Source: an uncultured Oscillospiraceae bacterium
GTDB taxonomy: Bacteria > Bacillota > Clostridia > Oscillospirales > Oscillospiraceae
DNA: 36,629 bases
Reading direction: 5' to 3'
NCBI GenBank assembly: GCA_900763685.1
Contig: CAAFLF010000020.1
Location: 1-36,629, forward strand
Part shown: piece after piece, positions 26,669 to 33,697 of the stretch
Numbering within the stretch: position 1 is the first letter of the stretch
How the letters are laid out: every line of letters begins with the position of its first letter
The notes under the pieces: model-generated
The model's database searches: none
What the model saw: the letters and a program-made list of their open reading frames with translations, nothing else
What the model was told of the DNA's origin: nothing
Translations under genes and position numbers: made by a program

Positions 26669-26810
26669 CGCGCACACTCCTTATCAGGACCGCTGGGCCC
26701 CGGCGGGGCCTGGACGGATCATCACGCTCTTGGGCGGCGGGCCGCCCCGGCGGGGGGAAAATCCTCCCTCCGCCCCGGGATGGGTCTTCCACCCCATTTT
26801 TAATTCTGAT

Positions 26811-26839
26811 AGTATAGCAGGTTTTTGCCCCGCTTGCAA
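26811..26839 (-). promoter_or_regulatory. Promoter of the gdpP operon
   Basis: On the minus strand TTGCAA (26834-26839), 17-bp spacer and TATACT (26811-26816). The predicted leader of about 135 nt is G+C-rich with no recognised riboswitch. Confidence 0.78.
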
Positions 26840-26853
26840 GGAAAAGGCAGGGG

Positions 26854-26879
26854 AAAGCCGGGATTTTCCCGGCTTTTTT
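26854..26879 (+). terminator. Orphan terminator between divergent gdpP and rnj promoters
   Basis: AAAGCCGGGA-TTT-TCCCGGCTTT followed by TTT on the plus strand makes a textbook intrinsic terminator (10-bp stem, six T). No plus-strand gene ends here; it sits between the two divergent promoters and could stop antisense transcripts from the gdpP region entering rnj. Confidence 0.75.
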
Positions 26880-26910
26880 CCGCCGGATGGCCCCCGCCGA
26901 CAAAAAAAGG

Positions 26911-26939
26911 TATACAAACGCCCCGCTCTGTGCTATACT
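26911..26939 (+). promoter_or_regulatory. Promoter of the RNase J gene
   Basis: TATACA (26911-26916), 17-bp spacer and TATACT (26934-26939) preceded by TGC, giving an extended -10 element. Predicted start near 26946. Confidence 0.72.
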
Positions 26940-26945
26940 AGTAGA

Positions 26946-27234
26946 AATTCCGGCGGACGCGGGGCAGAGAGAAACGCCCCTCCCCCGGTCTCATTGGTAT
27001 TTCACTGCCCGGGCGGAGCTTCCCGGGGCGGTCAAATAAATGACAAGTCCAGAGGGCAACGCGGAGCGGGACCCACCCCTCCCTGCCGGCGAAGCGGGGC
27101 CGGACAGGCGGGGCGGGCGGCGCGCTTTTCGGTGCGGCCAAAGGCCGGGCCTTGTTGTTGTGCGCCCATCTTTCCCTCCCCACCCTCGGGACCGTCCCTA
27201 CATCCATTCTTAATCAAAGGAGAATCCCGAACCT
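26946..27234 (+). other. Long 5' leader of the RNase J mRNA
   Basis: About 290 nt separate the predicted start point from the rnj ATG. The stretch contains short hairpins such as CCCGGG-N8-CCCGGG (near 27007-27028) and GGCC-AAA-GGCC (near 27138-27148) but no riboswitch class I recognise. Reading frames through it do not resemble a protein. A leader this long would suit autoregulation by RNA cleavage; that is a guess. Confidence 0.4.
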
Positions 27235-28893
27235 ATGGCAGAAAAACTGAAAATCATCCCTCTTGGCGGTCTCGACGAGATCGGCAAGAACATGACCGTC
27301 TACGAGTGCGGCGGCGAGATCATTGTGGTGGACTGCGGCATGGCCTTCCCCGGGGACGACATGTACGGCATCGACTCCGTGATCCCCGACGTCAGCTATC
27401 TCGTGCAGAACCGTGCCCGCATCCGGGGCCTCTTCATCACCCACGGGCATGAGGACCACATCGGCGCCATCCCCTATGTCCTGAAGCAGGTGAACATGCC
27501 CATCTTCTGCACCCCCTTCACGGCGGGGCTCATCAAGCTCAAGCTGGAGGAGCACGGCCTCGTGAAGTCCACCAAGCTCACCACCGTGGACCCCGGCGCC
27601 ACCGTCCGGGCGGGCAAGTTCCAGGTGGAGTTCATCCACGTGAACCACTCCATCGCGAACTCCGTGGCCTTCGCCATCCACACCAAGCTCGGCACCGTGG
27701 TCCACACCGGCGACTTCAAGATCGACTCCACCCCCATCGACGGCAACATCATCGACCTGGCCCGCTTCGGCGAGTTGGGGAAGGAGGGGGTCCTTGCCCT
27801 GCTGGCGGACTCCACCAACGTGGAGCGCCCGGGCTACACCCAGAGCGAGCGGGTGGTGGGCCAGACCTTCACCCGCCAGTTCCAGGGCTGCGAGGACCGG
27901 ATCATCGTCACCACCTTCGCCTCCAACGTCCACCGCATCCAGCAGGTGCTGGACGCCGCCGCCGCCTGCGGGCGGAAGGTGGCCGTCACCGGCCGCTCCA
28001 TGGAGAACATCATGAAGGTCTCCACCGAGCTTGGCTACATGAAGGTCCCCAAGAACACCCTCATGGACATCACCAAGATCAAAAACCAGCCCAAGAACAA
28101 GCAGGTCATCGTCACCACCGGCTCCCAGGGCGAGGAGATGAGCGCCCTCTACCGCATGGCCTTCTCCACCCACAAGCAGGTGGAAGTCGGCCCCGGGGAC
28201 AAGGTCATCATCTCCGCCTCCGCCATCCCCGGCAACGAGGTCACCGTCTCCCGGGTCATCAACGAGCTCTTCCGCAAGGGCGTGAAGGTGATCTATGACA
28301 AGGCGGATATGCTCCACGTCTCCGGCCACGCCTGCCAGGAAGAGCTGAAGATCATCCACGCCCTCACGAAGCCCCGCTTCTTCATCCCCCTCCACGGCGA
28401 GCAGCGGATGCTGCAGATCCACAAGGACGTGGCCATGTCCATGGGCATGGAGCGCAGCCACATCGCCATCGCCGAGAACGGCAGCGTCATCGAGATCACC
28501 GGCAAGACCATGAAGATCAATGGCGCCGTCCCCGCGGGCGAGGTCTATGTGGACGGCTCCGGCGTGGGCGACGTGGGCGCCGTTGTCATGCGGGACCGCA
28601 AGCGCCTGGCCGAGGACGGCATGGTCGTCGTGGTCCTCCCCGTCTCCAGCCACGACGGGCGGCTCCTCAGCCGGCCTGAGATCATCACCCGGGGCTTCAT
28701 CTACGTGAAGGAGTCCGAGGACCTCCTGCGGGAGCTGGAGAACCTGGCCATGGACGCCGCCGAGGGCGTCTCCGGCCGCCGGGGCCGGGACGAGAGCGAC
28801 CTCAAGGGCGCCGTCAAGTCCGCCGTCAGCAACTACCTCTTCAAGACCACCAAGCGCAACCCCATGGTCATCCCCGTGGTCACGAAGCTGTAA
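27235..28893 (+). CDS. rnj: Ribonuclease J
   Basis: 552 residues. Metallo-beta-lactamase core with the metal motif HGHEDHIG (His70, His72, Asp74, His75), the beta-CASP motifs including GRSMENIMK and TTGSQGEEMSALYRMA, HVSGHA and FIPLHGEQRM, and the C-terminal RNase J domain. It is an mRNA-degrading and rRNA-processing enzyme with endonuclease and 5'-exonuclease activity. AAAGGAG lies about 12 bp before the ATG, a long spacing, but the protein starts here as in the family (LKIIPLGGLDEIGKN). The gene is monocistronic with a strong terminator. Only one RNase J is seen, so J1 or J2 cannot be assigned. Confidence 0.95.
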   Translation: MAEKLKIIPLGGLDEIGKNMTVYECGGEIIVVDCGMAFPGDDMYGIDSVIPDVSYLVQNRARIRGLFITHGHEDHIGAIPYVLKQVNMPIFCTPFTAGLIKLKLEEHGLVKSTKLTTVDPGATVRAGKFQVEFIHVNHSIANSVAFAIHTKLGTVVHTGDFKIDSTPIDGNIIDLARFGELGKEGVLALLADSTNVERPGYTQSERVVGQTFTRQFQGCEDRIIVTTFASNVHRIQQVLDAAAACGRKVAVTGRSMENIMKVSTELGYMKVPKNTLMDITKIKNQPKNKQVIVTTGSQGEEMSALYRMAFSTHKQVEVGPGDKVIISASAIPGNEVTVSRVINELFRKGVKVIYDKADMLHVSGHACQEELKIIHALTKPRFFIPLHGEQRMLQIHKDVAMSMGMERSHIAIAENGSVIEITGKTMKINGAVPAGEVYVDGSGVGDVGAVVMRDRKRLAEDGMVVVVLPVSSHDGRLLSRPEIITRGFIYVKESEDLLRELENLAMDAAEGVSGRRGRDESDLKGAVKSAVSNYLFKTTKRNPMVIPVVTKL

Positions 28894-28924
28894 AGCATTT
28901 TTCCCTTTTCAGGAAAACCGTCAA

Positions 28925-28959
28925 AAAGGCCCTCCGGAGCACAGCTCCGGAGGGCCTTT
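28925..28959. terminator. Bidirectional terminator between rnj and the GNAT gene
   Basis: A perfect 16-bp stem (AAAGGCCCTCCGGAGC, loop ACA) is followed by TTTCCTT on plus and by five T residues on minus, so it serves both convergent genes. Confidence 0.93.
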
Positions 28960-28985
28960 CCTTCGTAATTTCGTGTTTTCCCGCC

Positions 28986-29528
28986 TCACAGCGCCCGGTA
29001 GAGGAAGATATCGCTCTTCCCCGCCTGCTTTGTGCCGTCATAGACCCGGGTGTCCAGCCCGCCGATGGCGAAGCCGGAATTCAGGTAGAACAGCGCCGCG
29101 TTCAAATTGTTGTCCTGGCAGATGGTGGAGACCCCCTGGTACCCCTCCTCCCGGGCGATGGCCATGCCCTCCTCCAGCAGCCTCCGGGCAGCGCCCATCC
29201 GCCGGGCATCCCGGCAGACCTTCAGGTCCGAGAGGTAGAGCCAGCGGTTCCAGGGCCTCTCATAGATGGCGAGCCCCACACAGCGCTCCCCCAGATAGGC
29301 CCCCGCGAAGAAGTGGTCCTCCTTCATGGCCTCGTAGTCATAGTCCTCCTCCGGGAAGGTCTGCTCCGTGATCTGCTCCTCCGGCCAGGTCTCCGCCTCC
29401 CAGGTGAAGGCCCCGCCGTCATAGCGGACCCGCAGCCGCCCCCGCGGGGGGAAGGGCTCGTTGGGCAGGCGGAGGTCCTCCGCCCGGTCCGGCCCGATCC
29501 GGCGGATAATAATATCAGCCGTTTCCAT
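28986..29528 (-). CDS. GNAT acetyltransferase, streptothricin acetyltransferase-like
   Basis: 180 residues. The C-terminal two thirds is a GNAT fold: LYLSDLKVCRDARRMGAARRLLEEG carries the acetyl-CoA loop in its RRMGAA core, and QDNNLNAALFYLNSGFAIGGLD gives the QDNN-FY-SGF pattern. The overall pattern, including an N-terminal NEPFPPRGRL and a C-terminal DTRVYDG-W/FLYRAL-type end, resembles the streptothricin acetyltransferases Sat4/SatA (YyaR) as I remember them. It may acetylate streptothricin or another amine. The ATG at 29528 lies within the end of the upstream gene (14-bp overlap), so it is co-transcribed with it. Confidence 0.8.
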   Translation of the reverse strand: METADIIIRRIGPDRAEDLRLPNEPFPPRGRLRVRYDGGAFTWEAETWPEEQITEQTFPEEDYDYEAMKEDHFFAGAYLGERCVGLAIYERPWNRWLYLSDLKVCRDARRMGAARRLLEEGMAIAREEGYQGVSTICQDNNLNAALFYLNSGFAIGGLDTRVYDGTKQAGKSDIFLYRAL

Positions 29529-30054
29529 GCTCCCCGTTCCTTTCTGTCTCCGCGTCCTGATCCAGCAGCCGCTCCACCCCGGAAAGGTGCAGCAGGGGGC
29601 TGTCAAAGCCCATGCCCTTCCCCTCCGGGTCCGTGTACCAGAAGAAGAGCCCCGTGGCGGACTTCTGGTTCCGCAGCGGCACCTCCCAGAAGGCCAGGGA
29701 CGCGCCGTCCCGGTAGTGGATGGTGATGGGGGCGCTCTCCTCCGGCGGCTGCCGCCAGCGGCCCGGTGTCAGCCCCGCCGCCAGGGTATAGATCTGGTAC
29801 CCGCAGCCGCCGCTGAGAGGCACCGTCTCCCCGTCCCGCTCCGCGGTGAAGCTCCCCGTCCGGTAGGAGTCCAGCGTGCTCTCGGACAGGACCTCCACGA
29901 ACTCCCGGTACCGGAGCTGATAGCGGATGGACCAGGCCATGGGCAGCAGCGTGGCCGCGGCCAGCGCCAGCACCAGACCCAGAACGGCGTAGAAGCGCCA
30001 GTCCCGGCGGCGCGCCCGGTCCCGCCGGACAACGGCATAGAGATCTCGTTCCAT
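29515..30054 (-). CDS. Small single-pass membrane protein, function unknown
   Basis: 179 residues. A basic N-terminal tail (VVRRDRARRRDWR) is followed by one membrane helix (about 21-43, VLGLVLALAAATLLPMAW core), then an extracytoplasmic domain with scattered aromatic residues and no motif I recognise. Charge bias predicts the N-terminus inside and the C-terminal domain outside. Its end overlaps the start of the GNAT gene by 14 bp. A terminator-like hairpin separates it from the DUF6440-like gene upstream. It may be a conserved hypothetical protein of this clade. Confidence 0.7.
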   Translation of the reverse strand: MERDLYAVVRRDRARRRDWRFYAVLGLVLALAAATLLPMAWSIRYQLRYREFVEVLSESTLDSYRTGSFTAERDGETVPLSGGCGYQIYTLAAGLTPGRWRQPPEESAPITIHYRDGASLAFWEVPLRNQKSATGLFFWYTDPEGKGMGFDSPLLHLSGVERLLDQDAETERNGEHGNG

Positions 30055-30083
30055 TCCGGTCCCTTCCTTCGTGTTTTTGGGAA

Positions 30084-30110
30084 AAGCGGCCCCGATATCC
30101 GGGGCCGCTT
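30084..30110 (-). terminator. Terminator after the DUF6440-like gene
   Basis: A perfect 11-bp stem (AAGCGGCCCCG and its complement, 5-base loop) followed on the minus strand by TTTTCCC, 5 bp after the stop codon at 30115. It separates the XRE-NfeD/SPFH/DUF6440 unit from the next two genes, though the T run is short. Confidence 0.75.
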
Positions 30111-30114
30111 CCTC

Positions 30115-30294
30115 TTAATCCTCCGGCCGGTAGAGCAGGGGCTTCCCGTCCGGGCCCAGCAGCACCGTGAGCCCCGCGGAGTCCCCGCCCCGCTGATGGT
30201 AGAGGTACTGGACGCCGGTCTCGGTGTCCACCCAGACCTCCGTGCGGTTCAGGGGCGTCACCTCGTCCAGTACCCGGCGAAAGCGCTCCGCCAT
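30115..30294 (-). CDS. DUF6440-like small protein
   Basis: 59 residues: MAERFRRVLDEVTPLNRTEV, then VWVDTETGVQYLYHQRGG and GLTVLLGPDGKPLLY. The pattern of VD-ETGV-YL followed by GLT-LL-DGKP resembles the small DUF6440 family as I remember it; its function is unknown. GAGGAG lies about 10 bp before the ATG, inside the end of the SPFH gene, and the start codon is only one base after that stop codon, so it is coupled to it. A longer frame upstream is non-coding. Confidence 0.75.
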   Translation of the reverse strand: MAERFRRVLDEVTPLNRTEVWVDTETGVQYLYHQRGGDSAGLTVLLGPDGKPLLYRPED

Positions 30295-30295
30295 C

Positions 30296-31237
30296 TTACG
30301 CCTTCTCCTCGTCGGCGAAGACGGCCTTGGCCCCGGCGGCGAGGCCCGCCAGGCCCTGGAGCTCGCTGGGAATGATGATCTTGGTGGCCTGGCCGTCCGC
30401 CACCTTCTCCATGGTCTCAAGGGCCTTCAGCTTCACCACCTGGTCGTTGGGGGCGGCGGCGTTCAGAAGCTTCAGGGAGTCCGCCATGGCCTGCTGCACC
30501 TGCAGGATGGCCTGGGCCTCGGCCTGGGCCGCCATGATGCGAGCCTCCTTCTCGCCCTCCGCCTTCAGGATGGCCGCCTGCTTCTCGGCGTCCGCCCGCA
30601 GGATGGCGCTCTGCTTCTCGCCTTCCGCCACCAGGATCTGGCTCTGCTTCTGGCCCTCGGCCTGCAGGATGGATTCCCGGCGCTCCCGCTCGGCCTTCAT
30701 CTGCTTCTCCATGGCGTTCTGGATCTCCTTGGGCGGGATGATGTTCTTCAGCTCCACCCGGTTGACCTTGATGCCCCAGGGGTCCGTGGCCTCGTCCAGG
30801 ATGGAGCGCATCCGGGAGTTGATGACGTCCCGGCTGGTGAGGGACTGGTCCAGCTCCATGTCGCCGATGATGTTCCGCAGGGTGGTGGCCGTCAGGTTCT
30901 CAATGGCGTTCATGGGGTGCTCCACGCCGTAGGTATAGAGCTTGGGGTCCGTGATCTGGAAGTAGATGACGGTGTCGATCTGCATGGTGACGTTGTCCTT
31001 GGTGATGACGGGCTGGGGCGGGAAGTCCGCCACCTGCTCCTTGAGGCTGACCTTCTTCACCACCCGCTCAAAAAACGGCAGCTTCACGTGGAGGCCCACG
31101 CCCCACACGGCCCGGAACGCGCCCAGCCGCTCCACCACATACGCCCGGGACTGCTGGACGATCTGGATGTTGGCGACGATCAGCGCCAGGATGACGACGG
31201 CCAGGATGGCCACAGGGATCCACTTCAACGCATTCAT
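30296..31237 (-). CDS. SPFH/Band 7 protein, stomatin/QmcA type
   Basis: 313 residues. One N-terminal membrane helix (about 6-26), an SPFH domain (IVQQSRAYVVERLGAFRAVW core; ITKDNVTMQIDTVIYFQI; LDEATDPWGIKVNRVELKNI), then a long charged, Ala/Glu/Gln-rich coiled coil with repeated AEGEKQ-type units (about 195-260). Such proteins form large oligomeric cages at membranes and act with NfeD proteins on membrane organisation or protease regulation. Its start codon overlaps the stop of the XRE-NfeD gene (ATGA), the classic nfeD-stomatin pairing. Confidence 0.94.
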   Translation of the reverse strand: MNALKWIPVAILAVVILALIVANIQIVQQSRAYVVERLGAFRAVWGVGLHVKLPFFERVVKKVSLKEQVADFPPQPVITKDNVTMQIDTVIYFQITDPKLYTYGVEHPMNAIENLTATTLRNIIGDMELDQSLTSRDVINSRMRSILDEATDPWGIKVNRVELKNIIPPKEIQNAMEKQMKAERERRESILQAEGQKQSQILVAEGEKQSAILRADAEKQAAILKAEGEKEARIMAAQAEAQAILQVQQAMADSLKLLNAAAPNDQVVKLKALETMEKVADGQATKIIIPSELQGLAGLAAGAKAVFADEEKA

Positions 31238-32082
31238 TCTTTCGTTACCTCCACTTTTTTCTCATTTTTCACAAGGAGCTTGACCCCCTCGATGCGCACG
31301 ACTGTGACCTGGCTCCCGGCGGGGATGACCTCGTCCCCCTCGGCGCGGGCGGTCCAGGTCTTCCCGCCCACATAGACCGCCCCGCTGGGGACGGTGTTGT
31401 CGATGGTCTCGGTGACCCGTCCGGTCTCCCCCACCACCCGGTCCAAATTGGTGGGCTCACCGCGGCGGCGGGTGAGCCGCTTCACCATGGGCCGGGTCAG
31501 GGCCAGCGTCACCGCCGAGACGATGACGAAGAGCGCCACCTGCACCCCCAGGGAGGCGTTCAAAAACGCCGCCGCCAGGGCCGCCAGGGACCCGAACACG
31601 AACCAGATGGAGACGAGCCCCGCGGTCAGCCCCTCGGCGATGCCGAAGAGGATGACGGCCCCCGTCCATACCAGGGTCATCACGTTATCCATACCTTCCG
31701 AACCTCCCTGCAATCCCCTCGCGCAGAGCACGATCAGCAGCGCCGTGAAGAGCACCACGGCCAACCCGCTGAGCTGCCCCCGCAGGGAAAGATTGCTGAT
31801 GAAATTCCGGAATTCCTTCCGGAGGGACGGCTCCTCCATCCGGGGCGTCTCCTTGGGGGCGGGGTTGTCCGCCTCCCCCAGGGGCACCTCCTCGGAAAAG
31901 AGCTCGTTGAGGGTGACACCGTAGCGGTTGCAGAGGTAGAGGAGCTTCTCCATCTCCGGGTATCCCCGGCGGGACTCCCAGCGGGACACCGCCTGCCGGG
32001 AGACGTTCAGCTCCTCCGCGAATTGCTCCTGGGTGAGCCCCGCCGCGCGGCGGACCTCCTGCAGCCGTTCTCCAAAGGCCAT
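31234..32082 (-). CDS. XRE DNA-binding domain fused to NfeD
   Basis: 282 residues in one uninterrupted frame. Residues 5-62 form a Cro/C1-type helix-turn-helix (GLTQEQFAEELNVSRQAVSR). After a charged linker comes one membrane helix (106-122), then from Met131 a complete short NfeD protein: three membrane helices (about 135-150, 154-173, 178-196) and a C-terminal OB fold (about 212-275, GETGRV...SGAVYVGGKTWTA). NfeD normally stands alone at about 150 residues. The four-helix count would place both the HTH and the OB fold in the cytosol. The ATG at 32082 has GAGGAGGAG 6 bp upstream. It overlaps the SPFH gene by ATGA. Fusion could be genuine or reflect loss of a stop codon between neighbours. 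Confidence 0.88.
   Translation of the reverse strand: MAFGERLQEVRRAAGLTQEQFAEELNVSRQAVSRWESRRGYPEMEKLLYLCNRYGVTLNELFSEEVPLGEADNPAPKETPRMEEPSLRKEFRNFISNLSLRGQLSGLAVVLFTALLIVLCARGLQGGSEGMDNVMTLVWTGAVILFGIAEGLTAGLVSIWFVFGSLAALAAAFLNASLGVQVALFVIVSAVTLALTRPMVKRLTRRRGEPTNLDRVVGETGRVTETIDNTVPSGAVYVGGKTWTARAEGDEVIPAGSQVTVVRIEGVKLLVKNEKKVEVTKE
31690..31708 (-). promoter_or_regulatory. Internal ribosome site and ATG for free NfeD
   Basis: Inside the fusion gene, GGGAGG (31703-31708 on the minus strand) is followed 10 bp later by ATG (31692-31690), which is Met131 of the fusion, exactly at the normal NfeD start. Translation from here would give a 152-residue stand-alone NfeD ending at 31234. Confidence 0.5.
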
Positions 32083-32267
32083 GGGCCACTCCTCCTCTCG
32101 TCCCGGCTCTATGGTAGCCCATTTTGGCCTCTTTGACCAGCAAGCTGGGCTGTCATCCGGGAAAAATCCCCGCAACTTTGCCGTTACATCCCCGAAAACA
32201 GGGGAAATTCCCCGCTCCCCCCTTCCGGGAGCGGTCCGCGGGGCGGGGGCGGCTTCCTTCCGTTTTC

Positions 32268-32276
32268 ATTGTACCA
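32268..32276 (-). promoter_or_regulatory. Possible extended -10 promoter for the XRE-NfeD unit
   Basis: On the minus strand TGG-TACAAT forms an extended -10 element with no convincing -35 box. A transcript would have a leader of about 180 nt containing a CCGCTCCC/GGGAGCGG hairpin (about 32213-32234). Confidence 0.35.
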
Positions 32277-32380
32277 TACCCACAGGGGGAAATGTGTTTC
32301 AATTTGATTACAAACGCAGCCCCGCCCCTTCCCCGCCGAAAAGCCCCCGCTCCCCACCTCTTGACAGCGGGATCGCATTT

Positions 32381-32398
32381 CTTAACGTCATCTTAACG
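32381..32398. promoter_or_regulatory. CTTAACG direct repeat, possible response-regulator site
   Basis: CTTAACG occurs at 32381-32387 and 32392-32398, 11 bp apart. That period is typical of OmpR/PhoB-family sites. A perfect TTGACA lies at 32361-32366. The -10 match downstream (TAACGT) is poor. Confidence 0.35.
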
Positions 32399-32474
32399 CC
32401 CGCTTTTCCCAGCGGAAAAGCGCTTTTCCGCCCCTCCCCGCCCCCGGAGACCGGGGCAAAGCGCCCCCAGGCGC

Positions 32475-32503
32475 TTGCGCTTTCCGCCGGGGCATTGTAT
32501 AGT
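32475..32503 (+). promoter_or_regulatory. Promoter of the RNA methyltransferase gene
   Basis: TTGCGC (32475-32480), 17-bp spacer, TATAGT (32498-32503). The ATG is 47 bp downstream. A short CCCATC-ATAA-GATGGG hairpin (32521-32536) lies in the leader before the ribosome site. Confidence 0.75.
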
Positions 32504-32550
32504 ATCGTTGTACTATTATGCCCATCATAAGATGGGCGGAAGGAGACCCT

Positions 32551-33660
32551 ATGCGTTTGACCGTTCCCTGCCTCTTTGGCCTGGAGAGCCTGGTGGCGGA
32601 TGAGATGCGGCGCCTGGACTTAAAGGATGTCCGCGCCGAGAATGGCCGGGTCCACTGCGAGGGCAGCCTCGCGGACATCGCCCGGCTCAATATCAGCCTG
32701 CGCTGCGGCGCGCGGGTGCTGATGGAGCTGGGCAGCTTCCCGGCCCCGGACTTTGAGGCCCTCTTCCAGGGCGTGGCCGCCCTCCCCTGGGAGGATTACA
32801 TCCCCCGGGAGGGGGAGTTCCCCGTGAAGGGCTGGTCCCTGAACTCCACCCTCCACTCCGTCCCCGCCTGCCAGGCCATCGTGAAGAAGGCCGCCGCCAG
32901 GCGCCTGGGGACGGCCTACGGTCTCGAGACCCTGCCGGAGAGCGGCAGCCGCTACCAGATCCAGTTCGCCATCGTGAAGGACATTGCCACCCTCTACCTG
33001 GACACCTCCGGCGAGGGGCTCTACAAGCGGGGCTACCGGGCCCAAAACATGGGCGCCCCCCTGCGGGAGACCCTGGCGGCCGCCCTCGTGACCCTCTCCC
33101 GCTACCGGGGGAAGGACCCCTTCTGCGACCCCTTCTGCGGCAGCGGCACCATCCCCATCGAGGCGGCCCTCATCGCGAAAAACCGGGCCCCCGGCCTGGA
33201 CCGGAGCTTCGCCGCCCAGAAGTGGCGGAACATGGACTCCAGGCTCTGGCTGGACGCCGCCGACGAGGCGATGGACAAGGAGTTCCACGGGACCTACGAC
33301 ATCTGGGGCGGGGACATCGACCCCGCCGCGGTGGAGCTCGCGAGGCACAACGCCCAGCTTGCCGGGGTGGAGGACTGCGTCCGCTTTGAGGTGGCCGACG
33401 CCGCCAAATTCCACCGGGACAGCGAGTACGGCCAGTTGGTGACGAATCCCCCCTACGGCGAGCGGCTCCTGGAGAAGCGGGAGGCTGAGGAGCTCTACCG
33501 GGTCTTCGGCAGAGCCGTCCGGGACCTGCCCCCCAAATGGCGGGTGCTGGTGCTCTCCTCCCACACGGAGTTTGAGCGGGCCTTCGGCCGCCCGGCGGAT
33601 AAAAAACGCAAGCTCTACAACGGTATGCTCAAATGCGACGTATTCCAGTACGGAAAATAA
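32551..33660 (+). CDS. THUMP-domain RNA methyltransferase (RlmL/YpsC type)
   Basis: 369 residues. The N-terminal part (about 1-160) matches a ferredoxin-like plus THUMP RNA-binding region; the C-terminal part is a class I SAM-dependent methyltransferase with DPFCGSGTIPIEAA (about 191-204) and the catalytic TNPPYGERL (about 291-299), the N6/N2-amino methylation motif. The family methylates guanosine of 23S rRNA (G2445 in E. coli RlmL). The ATG at 32551 is preceded by AAGGAG at 5 bp; an upstream in-frame ATG at 32518 lacks a site and lies within the promoter-proximal region. The following gene starts 37 bp later, probably the same transcript. Confidence 0.92.
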   Translation: MRLTVPCLFGLESLVADEMRRLDLKDVRAENGRVHCEGSLADIARLNISLRCGARVLMELGSFPAPDFEALFQGVAALPWEDYIPREGEFPVKGWSLNSTLHSVPACQAIVKKAAARRLGTAYGLETLPESGSRYQIQFAIVKDIATLYLDTSGEGLYKRGYRAQNMGAPLRETLAAALVTLSRYRGKDPFCDPFCGSGTIPIEAALIAKNRAPGLDRSFAAQKWRNMDSRLWLDAADEAMDKEFHGTYDIWGGDIDPAAVELARHNAQLAGVEDCVRFEVADAAKFHRDSEYGQLVTNPPYGERLLEKREAEELYRVFGRAVRDLPPKWRVLVLSSHTEFERAFGRPADKKRKLYNGMLKCDVFQYGK

Positions 33661-33697
33661 CACGGCGGCCATCGCCGCCCAGGGAGGCGCCCACGGT

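Noticed and set aside
26730..27452. Plus-strand frame through the rnj leader into rnj
   Set aside because: Runs out of frame into RNase J, has Pro/Arg/Gly-rich composition and no ribosome site.
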